Positions 1 to 8,763 of a stretch of DNA of 64,000 nucleotides are shown here, one piece after another. A program made the translations under genes and the position numbers. Source of the DNA: Bradyrhizobium liaoningense (GTDB taxonomy: Bacteria; Pseudomonadota; Alphaproteobacteria; Rhizobiales; Xanthobacteraceae); assembly GCF_018130955.1 (NCBI RefSeq), contig NZ_JAFCJM010000004.1:124001-188000 (forward strand), in the 5' to 3' direction. The stretch's first letter is position 1. Every line of letters starts with the position of its first letter. The notes beneath the pieces were generated by a model. That model had not been told where the DNA came from and made no database searches. It saw nothing but the letters and a program-made list of their open reading frames with translations.

Positions 1-1
1 C

Positions 2-2548
2 CTGCGGGAAGCGGCCGCGACGGGCGATGCGGCAACTTCGCTCGCTCTTGCGACACGGCTGACGCAGGCGTTGACGACGCGGTCCTTCCGCCAGCACGCC
101 GGCGACTGGAATGCAAGCGATGAGGGCAATGGCGAGACCCCCGATCTTGTACCGCAGGTGTTTGGGACGCATGCCGCGCGCCGTCCCTATTTCGAAACGC
201 TGATCGTCACAGGTGTCCCGGCCGGCAGCTGGCCCGCGCTCGCCAACGAATGGCGCAAGCTGCGGCGTCCGGTCGATGCTTTCGTCTACGAACCCGTGAT
301 CGTCGGCAGTCTCGAAGACGCCTTCTGCGCCACGCTCCTCAATCCCAACCTTGCAGCCGTCGTCATCAACGAGGGGTTCGGGCTGCGCTCGCGCCATGAT
401 GCGCCGGTGCTCCGCTCCATGACTGCCGCCGCCGGTCTCAACGACGAATCCGACGCCTCGACGCTCCGGCTCGCCCACATCATCAAGCGCGTCCGTCCCG
501 AACTCGACATCTATCTCATGTCCAACCGCGACGTGGAGGCGATGGCCGGCAATCCCGAGGCCAATGTCGCCCGCCGCATCTTCTATTCCATCGAGGACCT
601 GCTCGAATTGCATCTCTCGATCCTCGAGGGCGTGCAGGATCGCTACGACACGCCGTTCTTCGACAATCTCAAAAAGTATGCGCAGCGTCCTATCGGAACG
701 TTCCATGCGCTGCCGATCGCGCGCGGCAAGTCCGTCTTCAAGTCGGACTGGATCCGCGACATGGGCGAATTCTACGGCCTGAACCTGTTTTTGGCGGAAA
801 GCAGCGCGACCACCGGCGGCCTGGACAGCCTGCTGGAGCCGACCGGCAACATCAAGAAGGCGCAGGACAAGGCGGCGCGGGCACTCGGCGCCGATCGCGT
901 GTTCTTCGTGACCAACGGCACCTCGACGTCGAACAAGATGGCCGTGCAGGCGTTGCTCGCGCCCGGCGACATCGCGATCGTCGACCGCAACTGCCACAAG
1001 TCGCATCATTACGGAATGGTGCTGTCGGGCGCACAGCCGCTCTATGTCGAAGCGTTTCCGATGACGGAATATTCGATGTATGGCGCGGTGCCGCTGAAGA
1101 CCATCAAGCAGGCCCTGCTGAATGCCAAGGCCGACGGCCGGCTCGACCGGGTCAAGTTGCTCGACCTCACCAACTGCACCTTCGACGGCCACATCTACAA
1201 CACCCGCCGGGTGATGGAGGAATGCCTCGCCATCAAGCCGGACCTGATCTTCCTGTGGGACGAGGCCTGGTTCGGCTTTGCGCGCTTCTCGCCGTTCCTG
1301 CGGCGGCGCACCGGGATGGGAGCGGCCAACGAGATCGAGGCCTGGATGCTCGATCCGAAATCGGTCGAGGCCTATGAGAAGCAGCAGGCCGAGCTCGGCA
1401 AGAATCCGTCGGACGAGGTCTTGCTCAAGACCCGGCTGATTCCCGATCCGCGTAAGATTCGCCTGCGCGTCTATCAGACCAACTCGACCCACAAATCGAT
1501 GTCGGCGATCCGCCAGGGCTCCATGCTCGCGGTCAAGGACGTCGAATTCCACACGGTCGAGCAGCAGTTTAAGGAGGCCGTGTTCACGCACGCCTCGACC
1601 AGCCCGAACCAGCAGCTTATCGCGAGCCTCGACGTCTCGCGGCGCCAGATGGAGCTCGAGGGCTATGGTCTCGTCGCCAACGCCATGGAGATCGCGCTCG
1701 CGATCCGCCAGGCGGTCAACAACAATCCGCTGATCTCGAAGTATTTCCGCGTTCTCGGCGCCGACGCCATGGTGCCCGCCCAATATCGACAGAGCGGATT
1801 CACTGATTATCTCTCACCCGGCGTGAACTGGGCCAACACGCTGAAGAGCCTCGATGACGATGAATTCTGCCTCGATCCGACGCGCATGACGCTGGTATGC
1901 GGCACTGCCGGTTTCGACGGCACGCAGTTCAAAGGCATTTTGTCAAACGAGTACAACATCCAGGTCAACAAGACCTCGCGCAACTCGGTCCTGGTCCAGT
2001 CCAACATCAACAACACCCGCAGCGACGTCGCGCATCTGATCCGCGTGCTGGCCGAGATCGCGGGCGAAGTCGATCGCGGGCTCGCGCAGGGTGGTGCCAA
2101 CGCCAAGAAGACGTTCGAGGCCCGGGTCAACAGCCTGATGAAGGACGTGCCGGATCTGCCGAACTTCTCGCATTTCCATCCAAGCTTCCGCAGCGATGCC
2201 GGCACCAAGACCAACGAGGGCGATATCCGCGGCGGCTTCTTTGCGGCGTACGATGCGGCTGGGTGCGAACACATCCGTCTCGGCGATCCCGAGATCGATC
2301 GCCGCCTGAAGGCGGGCCCCGAGCTTGTCTCCGCCAATTTCGTGATCCCGTATCCGCCGGGCTTCCCGATCATGGTGCCGGGCCAGGTCATCACACAGGA
2401 GACCATCGACTTCATGCGCAAGCTCGATGTGAAGGAGATCCACGGCTACGACGCCAAGGAGGGCCTGAAGCTCGTGCGGACGGAAGCCTTGGCGAAGATC
2501 GGCCGGCCGAAGCCCGGCGCCTCGCCGAAGCTCAAGGCCGCGTCATAA
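2..2548 (+). CDS. Orn/Lys/Arg-type PLP-dependent decarboxylase, 5' end outside the window
   Basis: This is a large fold-type I amino acid decarboxylase of the biodegradative ornithine/lysine/arginine family, a cytoplasmic enzyme that turns a basic amino acid into an amine plus CO2. The reading frame is open to the left edge, so the real start is probably outside. A TTG at 71 is possible but has no clear Shine-Dalgarno. The first ~130 residues look like the CheY-like wing domain. The PLP core follows: GTSTSNK near 912-935, DRNCHKSHH near 973-1000, the DEAWFGF aspartate near 1260, and STHKS with the Schiff-base lysine at 1493-1495. The C-terminal domain ends with PYPPGFPIMVPG. An AspT-type antiporter follows after 13 bp, suggesting a decarboxylation-antiport pair. 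The substrate cannot be told from sequence alone; aspartate is possible given the partner but is not typical of this fold subgroup. Confidence 0.9.
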   Translation: MREAAATGDAATSLALATRLTQALTTRSFRQHAGDWNASDEGNGETPDLVPQVFGTHAARRPYFETLIVTGVPAGSWPALANEWRKLRRPVDAFVYEPVIVGSLEDAFCATLLNPNLAAVVINEGFGLRSRHDAPVLRSMTAAAGLNDESDASTLRLAHIIKRVRPELDIYLMSNRDVEAMAGNPEANVARRIFYSIEDLLELHLSILEGVQDRYDTPFFDNLKKYAQRPIGTFHALPIARGKSVFKSDWIRDMGEFYGLNLFLAESSATTGGLDSLLEPTGNIKKAQDKAARALGADRVFFVTNGTSTSNKMAVQALLAPGDIAIVDRNCHKSHHYGMVLSGAQPLYVEAFPMTEYSMYGAVPLKTIKQALLNAKADGRLDRVKLLDLTNCTFDGHIYNTRRVMEECLAIKPDLIFLWDEAWFGFARFSPFLRRRTGMGAANEIEAWMLDPKSVEAYEKQQAELGKNPSDEVLLKTRLIPDPRKIRLRVYQTNSTHKSMSAIRQGSMLAVKDVEFHTVEQQFKEAVFTHASTSPNQQLIASLDVSRRQMELEGYGLVANAMEIALAIRQAVNNNPLISKYFRVLGADAMVPAQYRQSGFTDYLSPGVNWANTLKSLDDDEFCLDPTRMTLVCGTAGFDGTQFKGILSNEYNIQVNKTSRNSVLVQSNINNTRSDVAHLIRVLAEIAGEVDRGLAQGGANAKKTFEARVNSLMKDVPDLPNFSHFHPSFRSDAGTKTNEGDIRGGFFAAYDAAGCEHIRLGDPEIDRRLKAGPELVSANFVIPYPPGFPIMVPGQVITQETIDFMRKLDVKEIHGYDAKEGLKLVRTEALAKIGRPKPGASPKLKAAS

Positions 2549-2561
2549 ACAGGGGACGACA

Positions 2562-4262
2562 ATGCAGGGGTTTTTCACATTCTTGCAGCAGAACCCATAT
2601 CTGCTGCTGTTCTTCGTCGTCGGCCTCGCCGTCTGGATCGGCCGGGCCAGCATCAAGGGTTATGGCCTCGGCATGGTCGCCGGCGCCATCGTGGTCGGCG
2701 CAGGCCTGTCGGTCTGGGCGTCGACCTACGGCGTGAAACTCGAGCTGAACAACTTTGCCAAAAGTCTGTTCTACTACCTCTTCATGTACGGCGTCGGCCT
2801 GCGCGTCGGCCCGTCCTTCATCAACAGCCTCAGGGGTGACGGCCTCAAGTTCTGTATCCTGGCGGTCGTATCGAGCGTGATCGGCCTCACGCTCGTCGTG
2901 CTCGGCGCCAAGCTGTTCGCGCTGCCGACCGGCGCGGCCGGTGGCATGCTCGCGGGCTCGCAGACCATGTCGGCCGCGATCGGCTCGGCCGAGCAGGCGA
3001 TCACCTCCGGCGTCGTCAAGCTGCCCGAGGGCATGAAGCCCGAGGAAGCCGCCGGCATGATCGCGCTGTCCTACGGCATCACCTATATCTGGGGTACCGT
3101 CGGCATCATCCTGATCTGCAAATACCTGCCGCGCTGGTGGGGTGTCGACGCCAAGGCGGCGGCCAAGCAGTACGAGCAGGAATTTGGCGTCAAGGATCTC
3201 GAGGGCGGCGGTCTCACCGGCTATCGCCAGTTCGGCCTGCGCGCCTACCGGCTGGAGAACCAGGCACAGGTCGGGATGAGCATTGCGGGCTTCCGCAAGA
3301 GCAATCCCGAATACAGGATCGTCAACGTGCAGCGTGGAGGGGAGGCCCTGGGCGCCGATCCCGACCTTGTCCTGCAAAAGGGCGACGTCATTGCGCTGGG
3401 CGGATCGACGCAACATCTCACCGACAAGATGGGCCTCATTGGTCCTGAAGTCGCCGACGCCAAGGCGCTCGGCATTCCCATGGACCAGGCCGACATCCTC
3501 GTCACCAACAAGGAAGTCGTCGGACGGACCTTCGAGTCCTTCCGGGATACCGCGGTGGCCGGCCAGCTCCAGGTCACCAAGGTCGAGCGCGGCGGCGTCC
3601 AGATCCCGGCCGGCCTCAAGACCGAGTTGCAGCGGATGGACATCGTCTCGGTGGTCGGTCTGAAATCCGCCGTCAACGAACTCGGCGAGATGTGGGGCCG
3701 GATCGCGCGAAGCAACACATCCACCGACCTCTTGACGCTCGCGGTCGGCATGATCATCGGCTTCCTGATCGGCCGGATCGAGTTTCCGGCCTTCGGCGCC
3801 AAGATCGGTCTCGGCAACGCCGGCGGGCTCCTGCTGTCGGGCGTGATCGTATCGTCGGTCGTGTCGCGGCTGCGCTTCTTCGGCAACACGCCGAATGCGG
3901 CGCGCAATGTGCTTGAGGATCTCGGACTTGTGGTCTTCGTCGCGATCGTCGGTGTCAATGCCGGTGCCGGCCTGCTGTCGCAGCTCACGGGAGCGATTGC
4001 GCTGAAGATCTTCATTGTCGGCTTCATCGCCTGCACGATCCCGCCGTTCATCGTCTGGGCGATCGGCTACCACGTCTTCAAGATCAACCCGGCCGTGCTG
4101 ATGGGTGGTGTTGCCGGTGCACGTTCGCACTCCGGACCGTGCCGTGAGGCCGCGGTCGAAATCCAGAGCTCCGTGCCCTGGATCGGCTTCCCGGTCGGCT
4201 ACGCCGTCTCGGGCATTTTGCTGACCGTGTTCGGCTACTTCGCAATGCTCCTGGCTCAATAG
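2562..4262 (+). CDS. aspT: AspT/YidE/YbjL-family antiporter
   Basis: Inner-membrane transporter of 566 residues in the aspartate:alanine antiporter family. Its architecture fits: about five hydrophobic helices in residues 10-200, a soluble central part (about 205-375) with two RCK_C/TrkA-C-like segments, then a second helix bundle with a Gly-rich stretch near the C-terminus. The family exchanges an amino acid for its decarboxylation product, producing proton-motive force or acid resistance. The ATG lies 13 bp after the decarboxylase stop and shares its operon, so the pair probably forms a substrate/product exchange cycle. The family-typical length is about 540-565. The exact substrates are inferred, not shown. 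Confidence 0.88.
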   Translation: MQGFFTFLQQNPYLLLFFVVGLAVWIGRASIKGYGLGMVAGAIVVGAGLSVWASTYGVKLELNNFAKSLFYYLFMYGVGLRVGPSFINSLRGDGLKFCILAVVSSVIGLTLVVLGAKLFALPTGAAGGMLAGSQTMSAAIGSAEQAITSGVVKLPEGMKPEEAAGMIALSYGITYIWGTVGIILICKYLPRWWGVDAKAAAKQYEQEFGVKDLEGGGLTGYRQFGLRAYRLENQAQVGMSIAGFRKSNPEYRIVNVQRGGEALGADPDLVLQKGDVIALGGSTQHLTDKMGLIGPEVADAKALGIPMDQADILVTNKEVVGRTFESFRDTAVAGQLQVTKVERGGVQIPAGLKTELQRMDIVSVVGLKSAVNELGEMWGRIARSNTSTDLLTLAVGMIIGFLIGRIEFPAFGAKIGLGNAGGLLLSGVIVSSVVSRLRFFGNTPNAARNVLEDLGLVVFVAIVGVNAGAGLLSQLTGAIALKIFIVGFIACTIPPFIVWAIGYHVFKINPAVLMGGVAGARSHSGPCREAAVEIQSSVPWIGFPVGYAVSGILLTVFGYFAMLLAQ

Positions 4263-4294
4263 CCCGGCGCTGTTATCAAAGGAGAACGAAAGTT

Positions 4295-4729
4295 ATGAGA
4301 AAGTTTGCCATCGGTGCCGCTCTGGTCGCCTTGCTCGCAGGTGGAATCGGTTTCAGCACGCCGTCGCGCGCCGAGACCGGCCAGGTCGCTGTCGTCTTCA
4401 CCAAGGGCGGGTTCATCGTCGGTGTCGGTGGCGGGGAGGGCGTCCTGCTGTTCCGCGGCAAGAAGTATCCGTTCACTGTCTCCGGCATGAGCGTCGGCTT
4501 CACGGTCGGCGCATCGACCACAAAGCTGGTCGGCCGCGCGCTCAATCTGAAGAGCCCGGCGTCGATCGAGGGCTCTTATGCGGCGGGCGGGGCCGGTGGC
4601 GCCGTTGCGGCGGGGGCCGGCGCCGTGCAACTGCAAAACGCCAACGGCGTGATCTTGCAGCTCTCCGGGCCGAAGGTCGGCGCGGAGGTGTCGGCCGCGG
4701 TCGGTGGCGTCACGATCCGGCTGAAATAG
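4295..4729 (+). CDS. Small secreted glycine-rich protein, paralogue of 13843-14307
   Basis: A 144-residue protein with a clear Sec signal peptide (charged MRK, hydrophobic core, cleavage near SRA/ET at about residue 26). The mature part is rich in Gly, Val and Ala and likely forms a small beta-rich periplasmic domain. I recognise no named family. It aligns along its whole length with the protein at 13843-14307: both share LVGGG or IVGVGGG, a YRG/FRGkxYPF motif, VSG-S-G and a C-terminal G-KxGxEV-A-vxxxTI-(L/M)K ending. It follows the antiporter by 32 bp with a good AAGGAG site, so it is probably the last gene of that operon. Some general resemblance to EipA/DUF1134-type Gly-rich proteins was noted but not secured. 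Confidence 0.72.
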   Translation: MRKFAIGAALVALLAGGIGFSTPSRAETGQVAVVFTKGGFIVGVGGGEGVLLFRGKKYPFTVSGMSVGFTVGASTTKLVGRALNLKSPASIEGSYAAGGAGGAVAAGAGAVQLQNANGVILQLSGPKVGAEVSAAVGGVTIRLK

Positions 4730-4740
4730 GCCGGGAACCG

Positions 4741-4774
4741 GAGCGGGCCGTGCCTCGCGCGGCCCGCTCTTCTC
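4741..4774. terminator. Hairpin between convergent genes
   Basis: GAGCGGGCC at 4741-4749 pairs with GGCCCGCTC at 4761-4769 across an 11-base loop, followed by a short TCTTCTC tract. It lies between the end of the antiporter operon and the convergent ppk2 stop, so it may serve both strands. The T-tract is weak. Confidence 0.5.
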
Positions 4775-5573
4775 AATATCGTTCGGTCACGAAGTTCATG
4801 CCCTTCAGGCTTGCCTGGTCGTCATAGCGTCCCTTGTTGGAGCGCTTCGGCAGCTTGACCTTGTCCTTCTTGACGCGCTTGTAGGGGATCGCGCTCAGCA
4901 GATGCGCGATGCAGTTCAGCCGTGCCCGGCGCTTGTCGTCGGAGCGGACGATGGACCACGGCGCATGCTTCGTGCTCGTGGCCTTCAGCATCAGGTCGCG
5001 CGCCCGCGAATAGTCGTACCAGCGGCCGTAGGATTCGACGTCCATCGGGCTCAGCTTCCATTGCCGCACTGGATCCTCGATACGGGCCTCGAAGCGACGC
5101 TCCTGCTCCTCCATTCCGACCTCGAGCCAGATCTTGACCAGGAGGATGCCGCCGTCGACGATGTATTGTTCCAACTGCGGGCAGAGCGACAGGAAACGCT
5201 GGTGTTCCGCCGGCGTGCAGAAGCCCATGACATATTCGACGCCTGCGCGATTGTACCAGCTCCGGTCGAAAATCACGATCTCGCCGCCGGCAGGAAACTG
5301 CTCCATGTAGCGTTGAAAGAAGATCTGGGTCTTTTCCCGATCCGACGGTGCCGGCAGTGCCACCACACGGAACACGCGCGGGCTCACCTTCTCGCTGATT
5401 GCCTTGATCGTGCCGCCCTTGCCGGCGGCGTCGCGGCCTTCGAAGATGACGATGACGCGGAGCTTGTTCGCCCTGACATAATCCTGGAGGTGGCAAAGCT
5501 CGATCTGGAGCTTTTCCAGCGCCTTCTCGTAGTCCTTGCGTTTCATCCGCTCCGATGTTGCGTCCTTGGCCAT
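4773..5573 (-). CDS. ppk2: Polyphosphate kinase 2 (PPK2), class I type
   Basis: A single-domain PPK2 of 266 residues, which transfers phosphate between polyphosphate and nucleoside diphosphates or monophosphates in the cytoplasm. The Walker A motif GRDAAGKGGT is at residues 46-55 and the Walker B-like motif IFDRSWYNR at about 101-109. A lid with Lys/Arg residues (DDKRRARLN) follows near residue 215. The length matches the one-domain class (260-300). ATG at 5573 is chosen: the longer frame reaches 5771 but overlaps the upstream gene and encodes a non-conserved Arg/Pro-rich extension. It lies 2 bp after the 151-codon gene at 5576-6028, with which it is surely cotranscribed. The upstream FNR/FixK-type box suggests induction at low oxygen. 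Confidence 0.93.
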   Translation of the reverse strand: MAKDATSERMKRKDYEKALEKLQIELCHLQDYVRANKLRVIVIFEGRDAAGKGGTIKAISEKVSPRVFRVVALPAPSDREKTQIFFQRYMEQFPAGGEIVIFDRSWYNRAGVEYVMGFCTPAEHQRFLSLCPQLEQYIVDGGILLVKIWLEVGMEEQERRFEARIEDPVRQWKLSPMDVESYGRWYDYSRARDLMLKATSTKHAPWSIVRSDDKRRARLNCIAHLLSAIPYKRVKKDKVKLPKRSNKGRYDDQASLKGMNFVTERY

Positions 5574-5575
5574 GC

Positions 5576-6028
5576 TCAATCGCCCCACGAGATCGTGACG
5601 CCGACGTCGCCGGGGACGCCGCCCGGGAAATCGATGATCTGGTAGGCGATCCGATAGCCGCGCGGCTTCAGATGGTCGGTCCAGAGCTGGAAGATCTCCT
5701 TGGGAATGCCGGTCAGGGTGTTTTCCCAGCCCTTTTCCATCTGGTTGATGGCGCGGCCCTTGTCGGTGCAAAGCGTGTTGGGAAAGCGATAGACCTGAAC
5801 CTCGGTCAGGCCGTTTCGCACTGCACGTGCGATGATGGTTGAGGCGAGCTTGACCTTCTCCTCCTCGGTCTTGCCCGACGGCTTGCTGAGCCGATCGATC
5901 AGGGCATGCTTCTCGGCTTCGGCCGCGGCGGCGACACGGGCATATTCCTCGGCCTTTTGGGCCTCCTTGAGCGCAGCTTCTTTGCGGATCTGCGCGGCGT
6001 TGGGAATGAGATCATCGAGGCCGGCCAT
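5576..6028 (-). CDS. Conserved hypothetical protein, first gene of the ppk2 operon
   Basis: A 150-residue soluble protein I do not recognise. The N-terminal half is a long charged Ala/Glu-rich helix (residues about 10-60, probable coiled coil). The C-terminal half looks like a small alpha/beta fold with a GYRIAYQIIDFPGG segment near residue 125. ATG at 6028 is preferred to a TTG at 6043 because GGGAG lies about 8 bases upstream. Its stop is 2 bp from the ppk2 start, so the two are translationally close and likely functionally linked. No catalytic motif is visible. Confidence 0.72.
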   Translation of the reverse strand: MAGLDDLIPNAAQIRKEAALKEAQKAEEYARVAAAAEAEKHALIDRLSKPSGKTEEEKVKLASTIIARAVRNGLTEVQVYRFPNTLCTDKGRAINQMEKGWENTLTGIPKEIFQLWTDHLKPRGYRIAYQIIDFPGGVPGDVGVTISWGD

Positions 6029-6100
6029 GGCTGTTGCTCCCAAATGGCGGTTTGCAGTTCAGCGTTCCCGGCAACGCTAGGTCTGGCCGGCGGCAATCCC

Positions 6101-6114
6101 TTGATTCAAATCAA
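6101..6114. promoter_or_regulatory. FNR/FixK-type box
   Basis: TTGATTCAAATCAA is a perfect match to TTGA-N6-TCAA. It is placed 72 bases from the start of the ppk2 operon on one side and 74 bases from the start of the 6189 gene on the other, so it could serve both divergent operons. Related boxes occur at 7912 and 11089. Confidence 0.7.
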
Positions 6115-6188
6115 GCAAACGCGCAACGTAGATGGGCAGGGTTGCCGCAGGAGCGTCGCGCGCGGCGGGCCTTACGTAGGAGAGATCA

Positions 6189-6623
6189 TTGAGCGAGCAG
6201 CTTCATCCGATGGCGCCGCACCATCTGCCATTCTATCTCGCACCTGGAAGCGGCACCGACACGCTGATGGTGGTGATGGGCATATTCCTGGTCGGCGCCA
6301 TATTATGGGTCGGCACGCTTTACTGGAAATTGCACAGCCTGCCCGAGCGGATGGCGCACAAATCGCAGAAGCTTCAGTTCGAACTCGTCGCTGTGCTAGG
6401 CCTGATCTCGCTCTTTACCCATATGCACATTTTCTGGGTGGCTGGCCTGTTGCTTGCGCTGATTGATCTACCCGATTTCGGGACGCCGCTGCGCAGCATC
6501 GCCGACTCCGTTGAGAAGATCGCCGACGCAACGCCGGCCGACGAGACCGTGGTTGCCGAACCCGTTCCGCCGCCGGCCGAAAAGGCCGGTCCGGCCAAGG
6601 AGAAGGAGCATAGCCATGTTTGA
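6189..6623 (+). CDS. Small inner-membrane protein paired with an HlyD-like protein
   Basis: A 144-residue protein with two or three membrane helices (about residues 25-46 and 67-92) and a charged Pro/Glu/Lys-rich cytoplasmic tail ending in HSHV. The TTG start at 6189 is preceded by TAGGAGAGATCA, a good ribosome site, and there is no better ATG. It overlaps the following membrane-fusion protein by 8 bp, which argues for translational coupling. The arrangement resembles the E. coli YiaW-YiaV and YibI-YibH pairs (small membrane protein plus HlyD-like protein), although sequence similarity to DUF3302 is not obvious. The role is unknown. Confidence 0.7.
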   Translation: MSEQLHPMAPHHLPFYLAPGSGTDTLMVVMGIFLVGAILWVGTLYWKLHSLPERMAHKSQKLQFELVAVLGLISLFTHMHIFWVAGLLLALIDLPDFGTPLRSIADSVEKIADATPADETVVAEPVPPPAEKAGPAKEKEHSHV

Positions 6624-7851
6624 GCTCATGTTCTGCTCCCTCCTGACCATCGTGCCCGACTACCTCTACCGCCGCTACGTTCAGGGCAAGCGCTTCGGCA
6701 AGGAGATCACGTTCTTCTCGGTCTGGTATGAACTCAGATGGGGCATCACCGGCTGCCTGATGCTGACCGTGTCCCTGATCACGATGATCTTCTATTTCCA
6801 TCCGGCGACAGACTCCGCGACGCTGTATTTCCGCACTGTGCCGGTCATGCCCGTAGGCGTCGCTGGCCGGGTGGCTGAGGTAAATGTCGGCTTCAGCCAG
6901 GACGTGAAGAAGGGTGACGTCCTGTTCACGCTGGACAGCTCGAAGCAGCAGGCCGCATTGGAAACCGCCAAGCGTAAGGTTGCGGAAATTGATGCGTCGA
7001 TGGCGTCGGCGCAAGCCGACGTGGTCAAGGCGGATGCACAGGTTGGCGAAGCCAAGGCAAACCTGCAGCAGGCGAAGGACGAACTGGACGTGAAGTCCGA
7101 ACTGCAGCGTCGCAATCCCGGCATCGTACCTCAGCGCGACATCGAGAAATTGCAGGTGCTCGTCGATCAGCGACAGTCCGGCGTGGACGCCGCCAACGCG
7201 GTGAAGCAATCAGCGACGCTGCGGATCTCGACACTCTTGCCCGCCGAGAGGGCCAGCGCTGAAGCAGCGCTGGCAGAGGCGCAGGTGCTTCTGGATCAGA
7301 CGATCATTCGTGCCGGCCTCGACGGCCGGGTCGAGCAATTCCTGCTGCGCCCCGGTGACGTCGTCAATCAACTGTTGCGGCCGGCAGGGGTGCTCATCCC
7401 GGAAGGCGCCGGCAGAAAGGGCCTTCAGGCCGGCTTTGGCCAGATCGAGGCGGGCGTGATGAAGGAAGGCATGGTGGCCGAAGCAACTTGCATATCAAGG
7501 CCATGGGTCATCATTCCAATGGTGGTCACGTCGGTGCAGGACTATATTGCCGCCGGACAATTCCAGGGCGGACAACAACTGCTCGAAGCGCAGAATAGTT
7601 TTAAGCCCGGCACGATCCTCGCGTTCCTTGAACCGCTTCATAAGGGCGGACTCGAAGGCGTAACCCCGGGAAGCAGTTGCATCGTCAACGCCTACACCAG
7701 CAATCACGAGGAAATTTCTGCAAAGGATACCCCGACGAGCCGCAAGGTCGCGCTGCACGTCGTCGACGGTGTCGGCCTCGTGCACGCCATGCTCTTGCGG
7801 ATCCAGGCGCTGCTGTTGCCGATCAAGACGCTTGTGCTGAGCGGCCATTGA
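6616..7851 (+). CDS. HlyD/EmrA-like membrane fusion protein (YiaV/YibH type)
   Basis: A 411-residue membrane-anchored periplasmic adaptor. An N-terminal amphipathic stretch and one or two membrane helices (residues 1-60) precede a first biotinyl-lipoyl half (VPVMPVGVAGRVAEVNVGFSQDVKKGD). A long alpha-hairpin rich in Ala, Lys and Gln follows (about 115-220), then the second lipoyl half (IIRAGLDGRVEQFLLRPGDVV) and a beta-barrel region. Such proteins normally connect an inner-membrane transporter to an outer-membrane channel. No pump or channel gene is adjacent, only the small membrane protein whose stop it overlaps. The ATG at 6616 was chosen because the longer frame upstream lies inside the preceding gene. 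Confidence 0.85.
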   Translation: MFELMFCSLLTIVPDYLYRRYVQGKRFGKEITFFSVWYELRWGITGCLMLTVSLITMIFYFHPATDSATLYFRTVPVMPVGVAGRVAEVNVGFSQDVKKGDVLFTLDSSKQQAALETAKRKVAEIDASMASAQADVVKADAQVGEAKANLQQAKDELDVKSELQRRNPGIVPQRDIEKLQVLVDQRQSGVDAANAVKQSATLRISTLLPAERASAEAALAEAQVLLDQTIIRAGLDGRVEQFLLRPGDVVNQLLRPAGVLIPEGAGRKGLQAGFGQIEAGVMKEGMVAEATCISRPWVIIPMVVTSVQDYIAAGQFQGGQQLLEAQNSFKPGTILAFLEPLHKGGLEGVTPGSSCIVNAYTSNHEEISAKDTPTSRKVALHVVDGVGLVHAMLLRIQALLLPIKTLVLSGH

Positions 7852-7911
7852 ATTGGCCGGAGTGATACCGTGCCGCCGCAGCTTTGGCGGCGGCCATGAA
7901 CAAGCCAAGGC

Positions 7912-7925
7912 TTGATTCATATCAA
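7912..7925. promoter_or_regulatory. FNR/FixK-type box upstream of the DUF2092 gene
   Basis: TTGATTCATATCAA matches TTGA-N6-TCAA perfectly and ends 52 bases before the ATG at 7978, a typical activator distance. Confidence 0.7.
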
Positions 7926-7977
7926 ACAAGCCCGCCTCCGATCCTCCTGAATGACGATCCATCCCAGGAGGATTGAC

Positions 7978-8763
7978 ATGAAACGAGCAAACTTCCTTTG
8001 CGCGGCATGGGGCGCGACGGCTGCGGTTCTGGTGCTGGCGGCCTCTCCGGCGCGCGCCGATGATCCGGCAAAAATCCTCAAATCGATGACGGATTATCTC
8101 GGCAGCCAGAAGACGCTGTCGGCCTCCTTCGAGAGCGACATCGAGATCATCACGCCCGAGCTGCAGAAGATCCAGTTCACGAGCTCCGGCCAGATGAAAT
8201 TGAGCCGGCCGGACAAGCTGAGGGTACGCCGGACCGGCGGCTATACCGACGTTGATCTTGTCTATGACGGCAAGACGATCTCGCTCTACGGCAACGACGC
8301 CAAGACCTATGTGCAGGCCGAGGCGCCGGGCACGGTCGATCAGATGATCGCCGCGATGCAGGCGCGCTCGGGCCTCGGCATGCCCGGCACAGATCTCATC
8401 CTGTCCAACGCCTATGATGAGCTGACGGCGACGACGATCGAAGGCAAGCATGTCGGGCAGGGCGTGATCGACGGCGTCGAATGCGAACATCTCGCGTTCC
8501 GCACGCCGGAGACCGACTGGCAGATCTGGATCGAGCCCGGCGCCAAGCCCGTGCCGCGCAAATACGTCATCACCAGCAAGACGCTGACCGGCGCGCCACA
8601 ATACACGCTGCGGATCAGGGACTGGAAGACCGACGCCTTCGCGGACGCGGATACTTTCGTGTTCAAGGCGCCGGCCGGCGCCAGCAAGATCGACCTTGAG
8701 TCCGCTGCCATCGCGGATTTCGACGAACTCCCCCCGGGGACCCCACAAGGAGCCAAGCAATGA
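7978..8763 (+). CDS. DUF2092 family periplasmic protein
   Basis: A 261-residue exported protein with a Sec signal peptide (MKRANF, hydrophobic core, cleavage after SPARA). The rest matches the DUF2092 family, which is thought to have a LolA/LppX-like half-barrel: KILKSMTDYLGSQKTLSASF, then DVDLVYDGKTISLY and a WQIWIEPGAKPVPRKYVI strand. That fold suggests binding of a lipid or other hydrophobic ligand, but no function is established. ATG at 7978 has an ideal AGGAGG site; an in-frame ATG at 7951 does not. It overlaps the next gene by ATGA. Confidence 0.85.
   Translation: MKRANFLCAAWGATAAVLVLAASPARADDPAKILKSMTDYLGSQKTLSASFESDIEIITPELQKIQFTSSGQMKLSRPDKLRVRRTGGYTDVDLVYDGKTISLYGNDAKTYVQAEAPGTVDQMIAAMQARSGLGMPGTDLILSNAYDELTATTIEGKHVGQGVIDGVECEHLAFRTPETDWQIWIEPGAKPVPRKYVITSKTLTGAPQYTLRIRDWKTDAFADADTFVFKAPAGASKIDLESAAIADFDELPPGTPQGAKQ

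Noticed and set aside
2532..4259. Very long minus-strand reading frame opposite the AspT gene
   Set aside because: High-GC antisense shadow; the encoded protein is rich in Asp, Arg and Gly, without domains, while the plus strand encodes a recognisable antiporter.
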